Below are positions 53,359-62,784 of a stretch of DNA of 64,000 nucleotides, one piece after another. A model generated the notes under the pieces. It searched no databases. It saw nothing but the letters and a program-made list of their open reading frames with translations, and was not told the origin of the DNA. The translations under genes were made by a program, and so were the position numbers. The stretch's first letter is position 1. Every line of letters starts with the position of its first letter. The DNA is from Flavobacteriales bacterium (lineage in GTDB: Bacteria > Bacteroidota > Bacteroidia > Flavobacteriales_D > Crocinitomicaceae): contig CANFRV010000005.1 of NCBI GenBank assembly GCA_947449575.1, positions 62,001 through 126,000 of the forward strand. Reading direction: 5' to 3'.

Positions 53359-54939
53359 GTGGAAATTACTGCTCCAGCTCCTTTGATAGAATATCCAACG
53401 GGAGCTAAAAAATGGATTCTTATTTTAACAGCAATTAGTTGTGCGATTTTAGAATTGCTAGACACCACAATTGTTAATGTTTCTCTGCGAGAAATAAGCG
53501 GAAGTATTGGAGCAACAACCACAGAAATTGCTTGGGTAGTAACCGCATACGCCATTTCGAATGTTATCATAATTCCTCTCACAAGTATGCTTTCTGACTT
53601 TTTTGGAAGAAGAGTCTATTTTACGGCGTCTGTGGTTATTTTTACGTTTGCCTCTCTTATGTGCGGTTTTTCAACCAATCTTTGGATGCTTGTTTTTTGG
53701 CGTTTTGTGCAAGGTTTAGGGGGTGGAGGATTACTTTCAACGGCACAAACAATCATCATTGGTGCTTTTCCGCCCAATAAAATTAGTACCGCCAATGCTA
53801 TTTTCGGAATGGGAATTATTTTAGGTCCCACGTTTGGTCCCACATTGGGTGGTTTTATTACTGATAATTTTTCATGGCATTGGGTGTTTTTTGTCAATAT
53901 CCCAATTGGTATATTAGCTACTATTTTATCTTGGACATACATAACCAATCGACCTGGAGCCGTCAAGCCAAGGAAAATTGATTGGTGGGGAATTTTATTT
54001 TTGGTCGCCTCAATAGGTTCTATTCAATATGTTTTGGAAGAGGGAACCGCCCATGATTGGTTTGAAAGCACCGAAATCACACTCTTGACTTTTGTCGCCA
54101 TATTTAGTTTAGTAGCTTTTATATATAGGGAATTGTCGATTGATTATCCTGCTGTAAATATTCGATTATACAAAAATTACAATTTAGTGATGGGAAGTAT
54201 AATGAATTTTATGTTGGGCTTAATGCTTTTTGGGACCGTTTTCATTTTTCCATTATTCGTGCAAATTTCTCTTGGTTGGACAGCTACGCAAACAGGTCTT
54301 TTCATGATTCCAGGGGCTATTTGTACTGCTTTTGCCATGCCTCTCGTGGGAAAATTATTGGGAAGTGGAGCGAATCCAAAAAAAATTATTATTACGGGAG
54401 TCCTACTGACGTTCACTTTTTTAATGATGTTAGCATTTTCTTCGCCAGATTCGAGCGAAGGAGATTTCTATTTTCCATTTATATTAAGAGGTTTTGGAAT
54501 GGCCTTTATGATGTCTCCTATTTTATCACTTGCGGTTATTGGCCTTCAAGGAAAAGATATGGCTCAAGCGGTTGGATTAGCCAATATGATTCGTCAGTTG
54601 GGTGGTTCGGTGGGAATTGCCTTGATCAATGTTTTTTTATCAAGTAAGAATGCTGAAATACGAGGTAATATGGTTGGTTATGTGAATCAATACGATGAAG
54701 GAAGTACAAGTCGAATTGCTGGATTAACGCAAAATTTCTTATCGAAAGGTTTTTCACAAGAGCAAGCGCAAGCATTGGCGATGAAAACGATGGATGGAAT
54801 GGTTTTTAAGCAGCAAGCAATTGTAAGTTATGACCAAGGATTCTTCATGGTTGCGATTATCATTTTATTTTGTATACCAATTGTTTTACTAATAAAGTAT
54901 AAAAAACAAGCAAAACCAGCTGTAGTTTCAGATCATTAA
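53359..54939 (+). CDS. DHA2-family (EmrB-like) MFS drug exporter
   Basis: 526 residues, 14 predicted membrane helices. Motifs include LLDTTIVNVSLREISGSIGA (DHA2 motif D1), SMLSDFFGRRVYF (motif A) and GPTFGPTLGGFITDNFSWHW (motif C of antiporters). Translation starts at a GTG at 53359, one base after the HlyD stop; no ATG lies nearby. It forms a proton-driven tripartite exporter with the two preceding genes; drugs, bile salts or fatty acids are possible substrates. Confidence 0.93.
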   Translation: MEITAPAPLIEYPTGAKKWILILTAISCAILELLDTTIVNVSLREISGSIGATTTEIAWVVTAYAISNVIIIPLTSMLSDFFGRRVYFTASVVIFTFASLMCGFSTNLWMLVFWRFVQGLGGGGLLSTAQTIIIGAFPPNKISTANAIFGMGIILGPTFGPTLGGFITDNFSWHWVFFVNIPIGILATILSWTYITNRPGAVKPRKIDWWGILFLVASIGSIQYVLEEGTAHDWFESTEITLLTFVAIFSLVAFIYRELSIDYPAVNIRLYKNYNLVMGSIMNFMLGLMLFGTVFIFPLFVQISLGWTATQTGLFMIPGAICTAFAMPLVGKLLGSGANPKKIIITGVLLTFTFLMMLAFSSPDSSEGDFYFPFILRGFGMAFMMSPILSLAVIGLQGKDMAQAVGLANMIRQLGGSVGIALINVFLSSKNAEIRGNMVGYVNQYDEGSTSRIAGLTQNFLSKGFSQEQAQALAMKTMDGMVFKQQAIVSYDQGFFMVAIIILFCIPIVLLIKYKKQAKPAVVSDH

Positions 54940-55019
54940 TTTCACCCCTAGAATTCAGGATTCCAAGTTTTTAATCGATTGTGAAATGTTAGTAATATAT
55001 TCAAAAACTGAAGGATGAA

Positions 55020-55904
55020 TTACCAAACAGGGCAATCGTCACATGCGTTTTTAGTCCTTTTGAAGAGAAATAATCCGATTCCGCCTTCTATTTGACTATA
55101 TCCTAATTTTTGTTTAGCATATGCTGCACCATCTAGCGAAGTTGTTTGCTCATGCACTTTGTGAAGGAAACCTAAACTAAAATTTGTGTATAGAAAGAAT
55201 CTTTTATAGGCTTCAAATCTCACACCAGCAAATCCCGAAATCCCATACCCCGACAGAGAATTTGTTACAGGTCCTTGAACGCCATTATATAATAACGAGG
55301 TGTGTGAATATAGCAGACCAGCTCCAAATCCTACATTGGTGGAAGCCGTAAAATCGTTTTTTTTCCCGGCTTCATACCATCTTTTTGTTTTGCCAAGTTC
55401 CGCGTGAATATAATCTAATCCACTTGCATTATTGTAATTGAACTGGTTTCTATTCGTTACAATATTTTGACTAATTAATTCAACATTTGTTAAATATTGA
55501 TTATTCCCTAGCGTAACATCTTGAATAGGAAAAGTAGCATTACCACTTATTTGAACTTGATTATAATCAGAATACATGTATTTCATGTGGTCTAAAGCAA
55601 GTGAAAAAAACCATTTATTTTTATAATAATATCCTACTTTAATATTATGTTGGGGAATTGAAAGGGAATTTAAAGTGTAGTTTTTTAACTGATCCGAAGG
55701 GATATCGGCACCCTTTGACTGATACAGGGTAAAATTATATTGACTCCCAACTAAATTCAGATTACTTTTTGTATAGGCACTTACATTATAGCCCCAAGAA
55801 AGAAAGATAGTTCCTTTGTTATTTGTCACTCTACGAATTCTTTTTCCTTGAGAAAAAGTGCAGAAAGCGATGAGGAATGGAAAAATAATACATAGTAACT
55901 TCAT
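55020..55904 (-). CDS. Outer-membrane beta-barrel protein, function unknown
   Basis: 294 residues with signal peptide MKLLCIIFPFLIAFCTFSQ. The mature part alternates polar and hydrophobic residues in strands rich in Tyr, Phe and Gly (HNIKVGYYYKNKWFFSLALD, GAGLLYSHTSLLYNG, FAGVRFEAYKRFFLYTNFSL), typical of an outer-membrane barrel, but it ends KNACDDCPVW rather than in the usual terminal Phe. Nothing in the neighbourhood suggests a partner. No specific family recognised. Confidence 0.75.
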   Translation of the reverse strand: MKLLCIIFPFLIAFCTFSQGKRIRRVTNNKGTIFLSWGYNVSAYTKSNLNLVGSQYNFTLYQSKGADIPSDQLKNYTLNSLSIPQHNIKVGYYYKNKWFFSLALDHMKYMYSDYNQVQISGNATFPIQDVTLGNNQYLTNVELISQNIVTNRNQFNYNNASGLDYIHAELGKTKRWYEAGKKNDFTASTNVGFGAGLLYSHTSLLYNGVQGPVTNSLSGYGISGFAGVRFEAYKRFFLYTNFSLGFLHKVHEQTTSLDGAAYAKQKLGYSQIEGGIGLFLFKRTKNACDDCPVW

Positions 55905-55923
55905 ATCCCAAGATTTTAATTAA

Positions 55924-56940
55924 TCAAGACATTTTTAAAAACGCTAATTCTTTTTCCGTTAAATGACGATAATGACCACGTGGCAAATCTTTTTTTGTTA
56001 ATCCTGCGAATTGGACACGATCTAATTTTACAACTTCATACCCCATGGATTCAAACATTCTACGAACAATTCGATTTTTTCCAGAATGTAATTCAACACC
56101 GATTTCTCTTGAGCTTTCTTTTACGTAATCCGCTTTATCAAAAACCGTTTTACCATCTTCTAACTCAATACCCGTTAATAATTTTTGAACATCTTCTAGT
56201 TTTACGGGCTTATTTAATTCAACATGATATATTTTTGACGACTTGTGGCGAGGATGTGTTAATTTCTTGGCCATGTCACCATCATTTGTAAACAAAAGTA
56301 GACCCGTCGTTTCTCTATCCAATCTTCCAACCGGATATACTCGTTCTCTGCACGCTTTGGAAACTAAACTCATCACTGTTTTCCTTCCCCAAGGATCATC
56401 CATCGTAGTGATGAAATCTTTTGGTTTATTTAGTAATACATAACGTTTTTTTTCTGCATTAATTGTTTCACCGTCATACCGAACTTTGTCTCCGGGTAAA
56501 ACTTTATAGCCCATTTCTAACACAATCACATCGTTAACAGTAACAACGCCTGTTTGAATAAGCACATCTGCCTCTCTTCGAGAACAAATCCCAGCGTTTG
56601 ATAAATATTTATTGAGGCGAATATCCTCGCGATTCAAATCTGGAAGAGGGTCTCCTTTTTTCTTTGTTCTATCTTTAAATTCAGTGTATTTTCGCTTGTC
56701 GCGTTCAGATACTTCTTTTTTTGTTCCATCACCTTCTGCTGTTGTTTTAGGTTTAAATTTAAACCCTTGAACTGCATTTGATCTTTTCACAGTTGGTTTT
56801 GCCGTACTTTTTGAGCTAGTTTTTCTTTTTGAATCAGTACTAGAATTTTTTTTCTCCTTTGATTCTTTAGCTTCAGTAGCCTTTGTCGATTTAGAGAATC
56901 TACCTTCTCCCTTTCCTTTACTTTCTTTTTTTGTGTTCAT
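55924..56940 (-). CDS. rluB: RsuA/RluB-family pseudouridine synthase with basic N-terminal extension
   Basis: 338 residues. An N-terminal lysine/serine-rich tail of about 105 residues precedes an S4 RNA-binding domain (IRLNKYLSNAGICSRREADV) and the catalytic domain, where the nucleophile Asp is in VGRLDRETTGLLLFTNDGD; GKNRIVRRMFESMGYEVVKL closes it. It is most like RluB (U2605 of 23S rRNA), but RsuA or RluF cannot be ruled out. The start may be the ATG at 56949 instead. The low-complexity basic tail is common in Bacteroidota versions and may bind rRNA. Confidence 0.9.
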   Translation of the reverse strand: MNTKKESKGKGEGRFSKSTKATEAKESKEKKNSSTDSKRKTSSKSTAKPTVKRSNAVQGFKFKPKTTAEGDGTKKEVSERDKRKYTEFKDRTKKKGDPLPDLNREDIRLNKYLSNAGICSRREADVLIQTGVVTVNDVIVLEMGYKVLPGDKVRYDGETINAEKKRYVLLNKPKDFITTMDDPWGRKTVMSLVSKACRERVYPVGRLDRETTGLLLFTNDGDMAKKLTHPRHKSSKIYHVELNKPVKLEDVQKLLTGIELEDGKTVFDKADYVKESSREIGVELHSGKNRIVRRMFESMGYEVVKLDRVQFAGLTKKDLPRGHYRHLTEKELAFLKMS

Positions 56941-57139
56941 CACGAGCATAAATTAAGTTGTAAAGATAAAGTAAAAAATTGACAACCTAAATTTCAAGCG
57001 TCCCAATATTTTTATAATTAAAAAAATGGTCATCTATTATCTGATAGTTGAATCTGAGGTTATCAATTATCACAATTCATTCAGCCACAAACACTTTGAA
57101 ATTATTTATGGTCAAAAAATTAGGTGCCGTGCAAATCGT

Positions 57140-59941
57140 CTAGTGGGCATCCAGCCAATTTCCAGCTAATTTCATTTCGACTTCCATTGGCACCACCAAA
57201 TGAATAGCATTTTCCATCGCTTCTTTCACTACTGTTTTCATTTCCTCAATTTCACTTTCATGCACATCAAAAACAAGTTCATCATGTACTTGTAAGATCA
57301 TTCTAGACTTCAGATTGGCCTTTTTCATTTCTTTATAAACAGCAACCATTGCTAATTTTACAATGTCAGCGGCCGAACCTTGAATGGGGGCATTGACAGC
57401 GTTTCTTTCAGCAAAACCTCTTACAATTGCGTTGGCTGAATTTATTTCCGGCAAGTACCTACGACGTTTCATGATGGTTTCAACATATCCATTTTCACGT
57501 GCTTGAGAAACGGTGTTATCCATATATGTCTTTATGGTCGCATATTCAGCAAAATAACTGTCAATTATTTCTTTCGCTTCTGTTCTCGAAATGTTTAAAT
57601 TTTGTGCTAATCCAAAAGCAGATTGGCCATAAATAATTCCAAAGTTGACTGCTTTTGCAGCGCTTCTTTGATCACGAGTTACTTCATCAATTGAAACATG
57701 AAAAACCTTTGCAGCTGTTGCTGAATGGATATCTTGACGACTTTTAAAAGCGGCAATCATAGTTGGATCTTCACTGAGAGCAGCTATAATCCGCAGTTCT
57801 ATTTGTGAGTAATCGACAGCCATTAATTGAAAATCTTTTCCTCTTGAGACAAATGCTCTTCTTATTTCTTTTCCATTTTCAGTTCGAACAGGGATGTTTT
57901 GTAAATTCGGATTATTTGAACTTAGTCGCCCGGTGGCAGTCACGGTTTGCATAAAATGTGTATGAACTCGCCCATCCATTGGGTCACATAAAGTAGGCAA
58001 TGGATCGACATACGTACTTTTCAGTTTACGCAATTGGCGATATTGCAAAATCATAGGAATAATCGCATGATCTTTTTCATGTTTCACAAGAACTTCTTCT
58101 CCTGTAGCATATTGACCAGTCTTCGTTTTCTTCGCTTTGAATGAAATTTTCATCTTTTCAAACAATACTTCTCCTAGTTGTTTTGGTGAATCGATATTGA
58201 AATCCATCTCCGCCAAATTTTTAATTGATTTTTCCAATTCTAAGATGGTTTTTTCAATTTCAATGGAGAAGATTTGCAGACCAGGAACATCGATGGCAAT
58301 TCCTTCCATTTCCATCGATTTTAATACTTCTACTAAAGGCATTTCCATTTCGTAGAATAATTTCTTCAGATGCTCTTTCTGAATTTCAGGTTCAAAAATT
58401 TGCTTCAATTGAAAAGTAATATCCGCATCTTCACACGCATAATCGCTAATTTCCTCTGGAGATAAATCACCCATATTTCCTTGACTTTTCCCCTTCTTGC
58501 CGATTAACGCCTCAATAGAAACAGGTTTGTACGATAAATAGAACTCCGAAAGAAAATCCATGCTTTGTTTTGATTCAGGATTGATCAAATAATGAGCAAT
58601 CATGGTATCAAATGTTGGAGCAGCCACCTCGATACCGTATCGATTTAGGACTTGGATATCGTATTTTAGGTTGTGTGCAATTTTTTCAATCTTCGTGGAT
58701 TCAAAGAATGGCTTAAACTCTTCAATAATTTGTTTTGCGTCATTAAAATCTTTTGGAACCGCAACATAAAAACCTTCCCGTGCTTTGCAAGAAAAAGACA
58801 TCCCAACTATATCTGCATGTCGTGCTTCAATTGAAGTGGTTTCCGTATCGAAACAAACTTGCGGTTGAGAAAGTAAAATTTCCAGTAATTCTTTTCGCTC
58901 TTCAGGCTTTGTAATTAGATGGTAGCTTGCTTTTTCTGTTGCGATTGTTTTATAATCTGCTGTTTCAATCGGTGATTGTTCAACAAGTAGACTTTGAGTT
59001 CCAAATAAGTCCATTTGTCCAACTTCATTGCTAGCTGCTGTTACAACAATATCTTCCCCGATAACTCTTCGGGCTAAATTTCTAAATTCTAATTCAGTGA
59101 AAATCTCTTTTACTTTTTCAACATCAGGTTCGCACATGATTAAATGCTCCTCATTGAATTCCACCTCAACATCTAAAATGATTGTTGCCAACATCTTAGA
59201 AACCATTCCTTGTTCAGCAAATTCGATGACATTTTCTTTTTGTTTCCCCTTTAAATCTGCAGCATTCGCAATTAAATTCTCAACAGAACCATATTTTTGA
59301 ATCAATAATTTGGAAGTTTTTTCGCCTATTCCAGGGATTCCAGGGATATTGTCAGAAACATCACCCCACAATCCAAGTATATCGATCACTTTAATAGGAT
59401 GATCAATTTCAAATTTCGCACAAATCTCAGCAACACCCCAAATTTCTGGCGGATTTCCACTTCTACCAGGTTTGTACATAAAAATATTTTCCGAAACCAA
59501 TTGCCCAAAATCTTTATCAGGAGTCATCATGTAGGTTACGAAATCTTTCTTTTCAGCCATCTTTGCCAATGTTCCAATAACATCATCTGCTTCAAATCCA
59601 GCTACTTGTAAGATTGGAATATTAAATGATCGAATAATATCTTTTATCGGTTCAATCATTGAACGAATTCCTTCTGGCATTTCCTCGCGGTGCGCTTTGT
59701 ATGCTTCGAAATCAGTTTGCCGATGAGTTGAACCACCAGGAGGATCGAAAACAACAGCTAAATGGGTAGGTTCTTCCGTCTTAATAATATCAATTAACGC
59801 ATTCGTAAAACCAAAAGCAGCAGACGTATTTAATCCCTTTGTACTCATTCTTGGATTCTTTGCAAAAGCAAAATAAGCTCTGTAAATCAAAGCATAGGCG
59901 TCCAATAAAAAAAGCTTTTTTGGGTGTTTGGGTGTTAACAT
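57140..59941 (-). CDS. polA: DNA polymerase I
   Basis: 933 residues, three-domain Pol I. The 5'-3' nuclease is at about 1-290 (FLLDAYALIYRAYFAF, GFEADDVIGTLA). The 3'-5' exonuclease is intact (VCFDTETTSIEARHADIV; AHNLKYDIQVL; YACEDADITFQ), so proofreading is expected. The polymerase shows motifs A (MAVDYSQIELRIIAAL), B (RSAAKAVNFGIIYGQS) and C (LQVHDELVFD). It starts 12 bases after the cysS stop and is co-transcribed with it. Confidence 0.98.
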   Translation of the reverse strand: MLTPKHPKKLFLLDAYALIYRAYFAFAKNPRMSTKGLNTSAAFGFTNALIDIIKTEEPTHLAVVFDPPGGSTHRQTDFEAYKAHREEMPEGIRSMIEPIKDIIRSFNIPILQVAGFEADDVIGTLAKMAEKKDFVTYMMTPDKDFGQLVSENIFMYKPGRSGNPPEIWGVAEICAKFEIDHPIKVIDILGLWGDVSDNIPGIPGIGEKTSKLLIQKYGSVENLIANAADLKGKQKENVIEFAEQGMVSKMLATIILDVEVEFNEEHLIMCEPDVEKVKEIFTELEFRNLARRVIGEDIVVTAASNEVGQMDLFGTQSLLVEQSPIETADYKTIATEKASYHLITKPEERKELLEILLSQPQVCFDTETTSIEARHADIVGMSFSCKAREGFYVAVPKDFNDAKQIIEEFKPFFESTKIEKIAHNLKYDIQVLNRYGIEVAAPTFDTMIAHYLINPESKQSMDFLSEFYLSYKPVSIEALIGKKGKSQGNMGDLSPEEISDYACEDADITFQLKQIFEPEIQKEHLKKLFYEMEMPLVEVLKSMEMEGIAIDVPGLQIFSIEIEKTILELEKSIKNLAEMDFNIDSPKQLGEVLFEKMKISFKAKKTKTGQYATGEEVLVKHEKDHAIIPMILQYRQLRKLKSTYVDPLPTLCDPMDGRVHTHFMQTVTATGRLSSNNPNLQNIPVRTENGKEIRRAFVSRGKDFQLMAVDYSQIELRIIAALSEDPTMIAAFKSRQDIHSATAAKVFHVSIDEVTRDQRSAAKAVNFGIIYGQSAFGLAQNLNISRTEAKEIIDSYFAEYATIKTYMDNTVSQARENGYVETIMKRRRYLPEINSANAIVRGFAERNAVNAPIQGSAADIVKLAMVAVYKEMKKANLKSRMILQVHDELVFDVHESEIEEMKTVVKEAMENAIHLVVPMEVEMKLAGNWLDAH

Positions 59942-59953
59942 AATTTTTTCTCT

Positions 59954-61420
59954 TTAATTCCAAGTTGTGCCTTCCTTGCCATCTTTGACTTCAATGCCTG
60001 CTATTGCAAGACCGTCTCTAATTTTATCAGAAGTTGTCCAATCTTTATTTTCTCTTGCTGATTTGCGAATATCCAACACTAAATCCATTACTGGTGCCAA
60101 TTTCGCATCAGAATTTAATTTCTCCATGGTTAAGCCCAGCACATCTGTAACAAAAGAATTTATTTCTACTGAAAGCAATTCTAAATCCTGTTTTGTAATG
60201 GTTGCTTTACCGTCATTGACAGAATTAATATATTTTACAGCATCAAAAATTTTAGCAAGAAGAATCGGCGCATTGAAATCATCGGACATTGCCTTGTAAA
60301 AACTCTGAATAATATCTGGGATGGAAATAGAAGAAGTCGTAGACGTTTTTAGCACAGCTAATTTTTCAACAGCTTCTGATAGGCGGGAAAATCCTTTTTC
60401 AGCAGCATCTAAAGAATCTGCGGTGAAATCCAATGTACTTCTGTAATGCGCTTGCATCATAGAAAAACGAATAATATTTGGTGAATATGCTTTTTCAAAA
60501 ACAGTTGTTGTTCCTTCCACAATTTCTTTCGGAAGAAAAAAGTTCCCCAAGGATTTACTCATCTTTTGCCCATTAACGTTCAACATATTGGCATGCATCC
60601 AGTATTTTGCAGGATTACAGCCTACTGATCCACAATTTTGGGCAATTTCATCTTCATGATGAGGGAATTTTAAGTCCATTCCTCCTCCATGAATATCAAA
60701 ATGAGCACCTAAATATTTTGTGCTCATCGCTGTACATTCAATGTGCCAACCTGGATTTCCATCACCCCACGGTGATCGCCAAATCTGCATATCTTCTGGG
60801 TTTGCTTTTTTCCACAAGGCAAAATCAGCAAAAAAACGTTTTTCATCTTGCGCATTCAATACCCTCGTTTCTTCCGATAATTCATCTACCACTCTGCCAC
60901 TTAACGTTCCGTATTCGAATTTTTCACTGTATGCTTTCACATCAAAATACACAGACCCATTCACAACATAGGCAAAACCGTTTTCGATAATTTTTTCAAT
61001 AGTTTCAATTTGTTCTTGAATATGACCGGTTGCAGTTGGTTCGATATTCGGAGGTAACATATTATAAATCCTCTGTAATTCTTGAAATTTTACATTGTAT
61101 TTGTAAACGATTTCTAGTGATTGAACTTGTTCCAAACGAGCCACTTTACCAATACTGTCCACTTCATCTCCAGCACTGTTTGTGATGTGCCCAGCATCTG
61201 TAATATTCCTCACATATTTCACCTGGTAATTTAATTTCAACAAGCAACGATAAATCATGTCAAAATTGATGAACGTACGCATATTTCCCATGTGTGGCTC
61301 ACTATAAAGCGTAGGTCCACATACATACATACCCACTTTATTTTCGTGAATAGGTTCAAATTTTTCTTTCTGACCTGATAAACTATTGTAAATTAAAAGT
61401 TCATTTTTAATCGTGCTCAT
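59954..61420 (-). CDS. cysS: Cysteinyl-tRNA synthetase
   Basis: 488-residue class I synthetase. The HIGH-type motif is PHMGN, preceded by the zinc Cys in YVCGPTLY; the other zinc ligands are in WHIECTAMS and FPHHEDEIAQN. The KMSKS motif is GQKMSKSLGNFF. The C-terminal anticodon-binding part follows the DALR-type helix bundle. The promoter at 61473-61444 is a good consensus match. polA follows at 12 bases. Confidence 0.97.
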   Translation of the reverse strand: MSTIKNELLIYNSLSGQKEKFEPIHENKVGMYVCGPTLYSEPHMGNMRTFINFDMIYRCLLKLNYQVKYVRNITDAGHITNSAGDEVDSIGKVARLEQVQSLEIVYKYNVKFQELQRIYNMLPPNIEPTATGHIQEQIETIEKIIENGFAYVVNGSVYFDVKAYSEKFEYGTLSGRVVDELSEETRVLNAQDEKRFFADFALWKKANPEDMQIWRSPWGDGNPGWHIECTAMSTKYLGAHFDIHGGGMDLKFPHHEDEIAQNCGSVGCNPAKYWMHANMLNVNGQKMSKSLGNFFLPKEIVEGTTTVFEKAYSPNIIRFSMMQAHYRSTLDFTADSLDAAEKGFSRLSEAVEKLAVLKTSTTSSISIPDIIQSFYKAMSDDFNAPILLAKIFDAVKYINSVNDGKATITKQDLELLSVEINSFVTDVLGLTMEKLNSDAKLAPVMDLVLDIRKSARENKDWTTSDKIRDGLAIAGIEVKDGKEGTTWN

Positions 61421-61443
61421 GCTCTTATTTGAAGTGTTTCAAA

Positions 61444-61473
61444 CAAAGATAGGTTAATAAGGCGTAAGACAAA
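61444..61473 (-). promoter_or_regulatory. Promoter of cysS-polA
   Basis: On the minus strand TTTG (61473-61470), 18 bases, then TATCTTTG (61451-61444), matching the Bacteroidota consensus. The box ends 23 bases before the cysS ATG. Confidence 0.6.
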
Positions 61474-61535
61474 AGACTTTGGAATAAAAGACAAAAATAT
61501 TTGAGAGAAAAAACATACGATCGTTCATTTGTGCA

Positions 61536-62780
61536 TCATTTATTCTTCTCTTCAATCCACTTCGACATATATCGCGTGCTCGCTAATGTATGATGCATCA
61601 GCATTGCTCCCATAAAATTTTGCAGTCTGTGGTCTTTTAGCGTCGCTTGAATATGAAAAATCTGATCGATTAACTTCTTTCTATAAAACGATTTCGAATA
61701 TATTTTGTCGATAATAGTAATTCCGTTTTTTTGTGATTGCTGCCATACAAGTGGATCCGTATAGAGTTGAACAGCAGCTTCGGCAATGTCTTCTGGAGTA
61801 TTTTTCACAAAACCATTCCAAGCTAAGTAACCATGCATGGATTCCGCACCTATAATGGTTGTTACGCTGGGTGTTCCACATTGCATTGCTTCAACTAATT
61901 TACCTTTAATTCCTGCTCCGAAGCGAACTGGCGCCAAACAAACTCTTGCCTTAGAAACTACTTCACTGGCATTTTCAGCCCTTCCCAAACAATGAAAACC
62001 TTCGTTGATGGCGTTGAGTTGAAGTACTTTTTGAGAAGGATACGCTCCATAAATATGTAATTCCGCCTCAGGAAGCTCCTTGCGAATCAAGGGCCACACT
62101 TCTTCTTTTAGAAATTTTACAGCATCACAATTAGGTGCATGTAAAAAGTTACCAATAAAAACAAAATGCGTTCTCTCTGAAAACGAAGGCCATTGATTAC
62201 TTATTTCTGGAAGAATTGGATCTAGTAAAAATGGTAAATAAAGTAAGAGAGCAGGATCAATCTTAACTATTTTTGTCAAAAGTTCCATTTCATACAAAGA
62301 AATAATCAACGATAAATCACACCGTAATATACTAGCAATTTCACGCTTAGCTATATCTGAAAACAAGTCGAATGGAGTAAATTCTCTTTTTTCTTTCAAG
62401 GCAATTTGTCGCGCTGCACGCAAACAATGCAAATCTTCTGTGTCTAAAATTCGTAAAGCATTAGGGCATTCTTTTGCAACTCTCCAACCAAATTGCTCTT
62501 CCACCATAAAACGATCAAAAAGTACGAGGGTTGGTTGCAAATTTCTTATAAAATCATCAAAAGATGAATTATTTAATTCAATCGATACTTTTTCAATTCC
62601 TACTTCTTTTACATCCAGCATAAACGCGCTGTCTGCTGCAGCACAAGCAAAAGTTATTTTAGAATTTTGCGCCAAAAAACAATCTATTAGTTGCATCATT
62701 CTTCCTCCCGCAGCGGACGAATTAGGTTCTGGCCACACGAAACCAATCACAAGAATATTTTGAATTTTAAGATCTACCAT
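61536..62780 (-). CDS. GT4-like glycosyltransferase
   Basis: 414 residues with two Rossmann-like halves. The N-terminal half opens ILVIGFVWPEPNSSAAGGRM and has ILDTEDLHCLRAARQ; the C-terminal half has HFVFIGNFLHAPNCDAVKFL and the donor-binding end CLAPVRFGAGIKGKLVEAMQ (then CGTPSVTT), typical of GT4 enzymes. Donor and acceptor are unknown; probably surface polysaccharide or glycoprotein. I start at the ATG at 62780, 4 bases after the upstream M1 stop; an ATG at 62801 overlapping that gene is possible. Confidence 0.87.
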   Translation of the reverse strand: MVDLKIQNILVIGFVWPEPNSSAAGGRMMQLIDCFLAQNSKITFACAAADSAFMLDVKEVGIEKVSIELNNSSFDDFIRNLQPTLVLFDRFMVEEQFGWRVAKECPNALRILDTEDLHCLRAARQIALKEKREFTPFDLFSDIAKREIASILRCDLSLIISLYEMELLTKIVKIDPALLLYLPFLLDPILPEISNQWPSFSERTHFVFIGNFLHAPNCDAVKFLKEEVWPLIRKELPEAELHIYGAYPSQKVLQLNAINEGFHCLGRAENASEVVSKARVCLAPVRFGAGIKGKLVEAMQCGTPSVTTIIGAESMHGYLAWNGFVKNTPEDIAEAAVQLYTDPLVWQQSQKNGITIIDKIYSKSFYRKKLIDQIFHIQATLKDHRLQNFMGAMLMHHTLASTRYMSKWIEEKNK

Positions 62781-62784
62781 CCCG

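Noticed and set aside
57000-57139. Weak GATA/TATC inverted repeat between polA and rluB
   Set aside because: Stem of four to five bases only; not enough for a terminator or operator.
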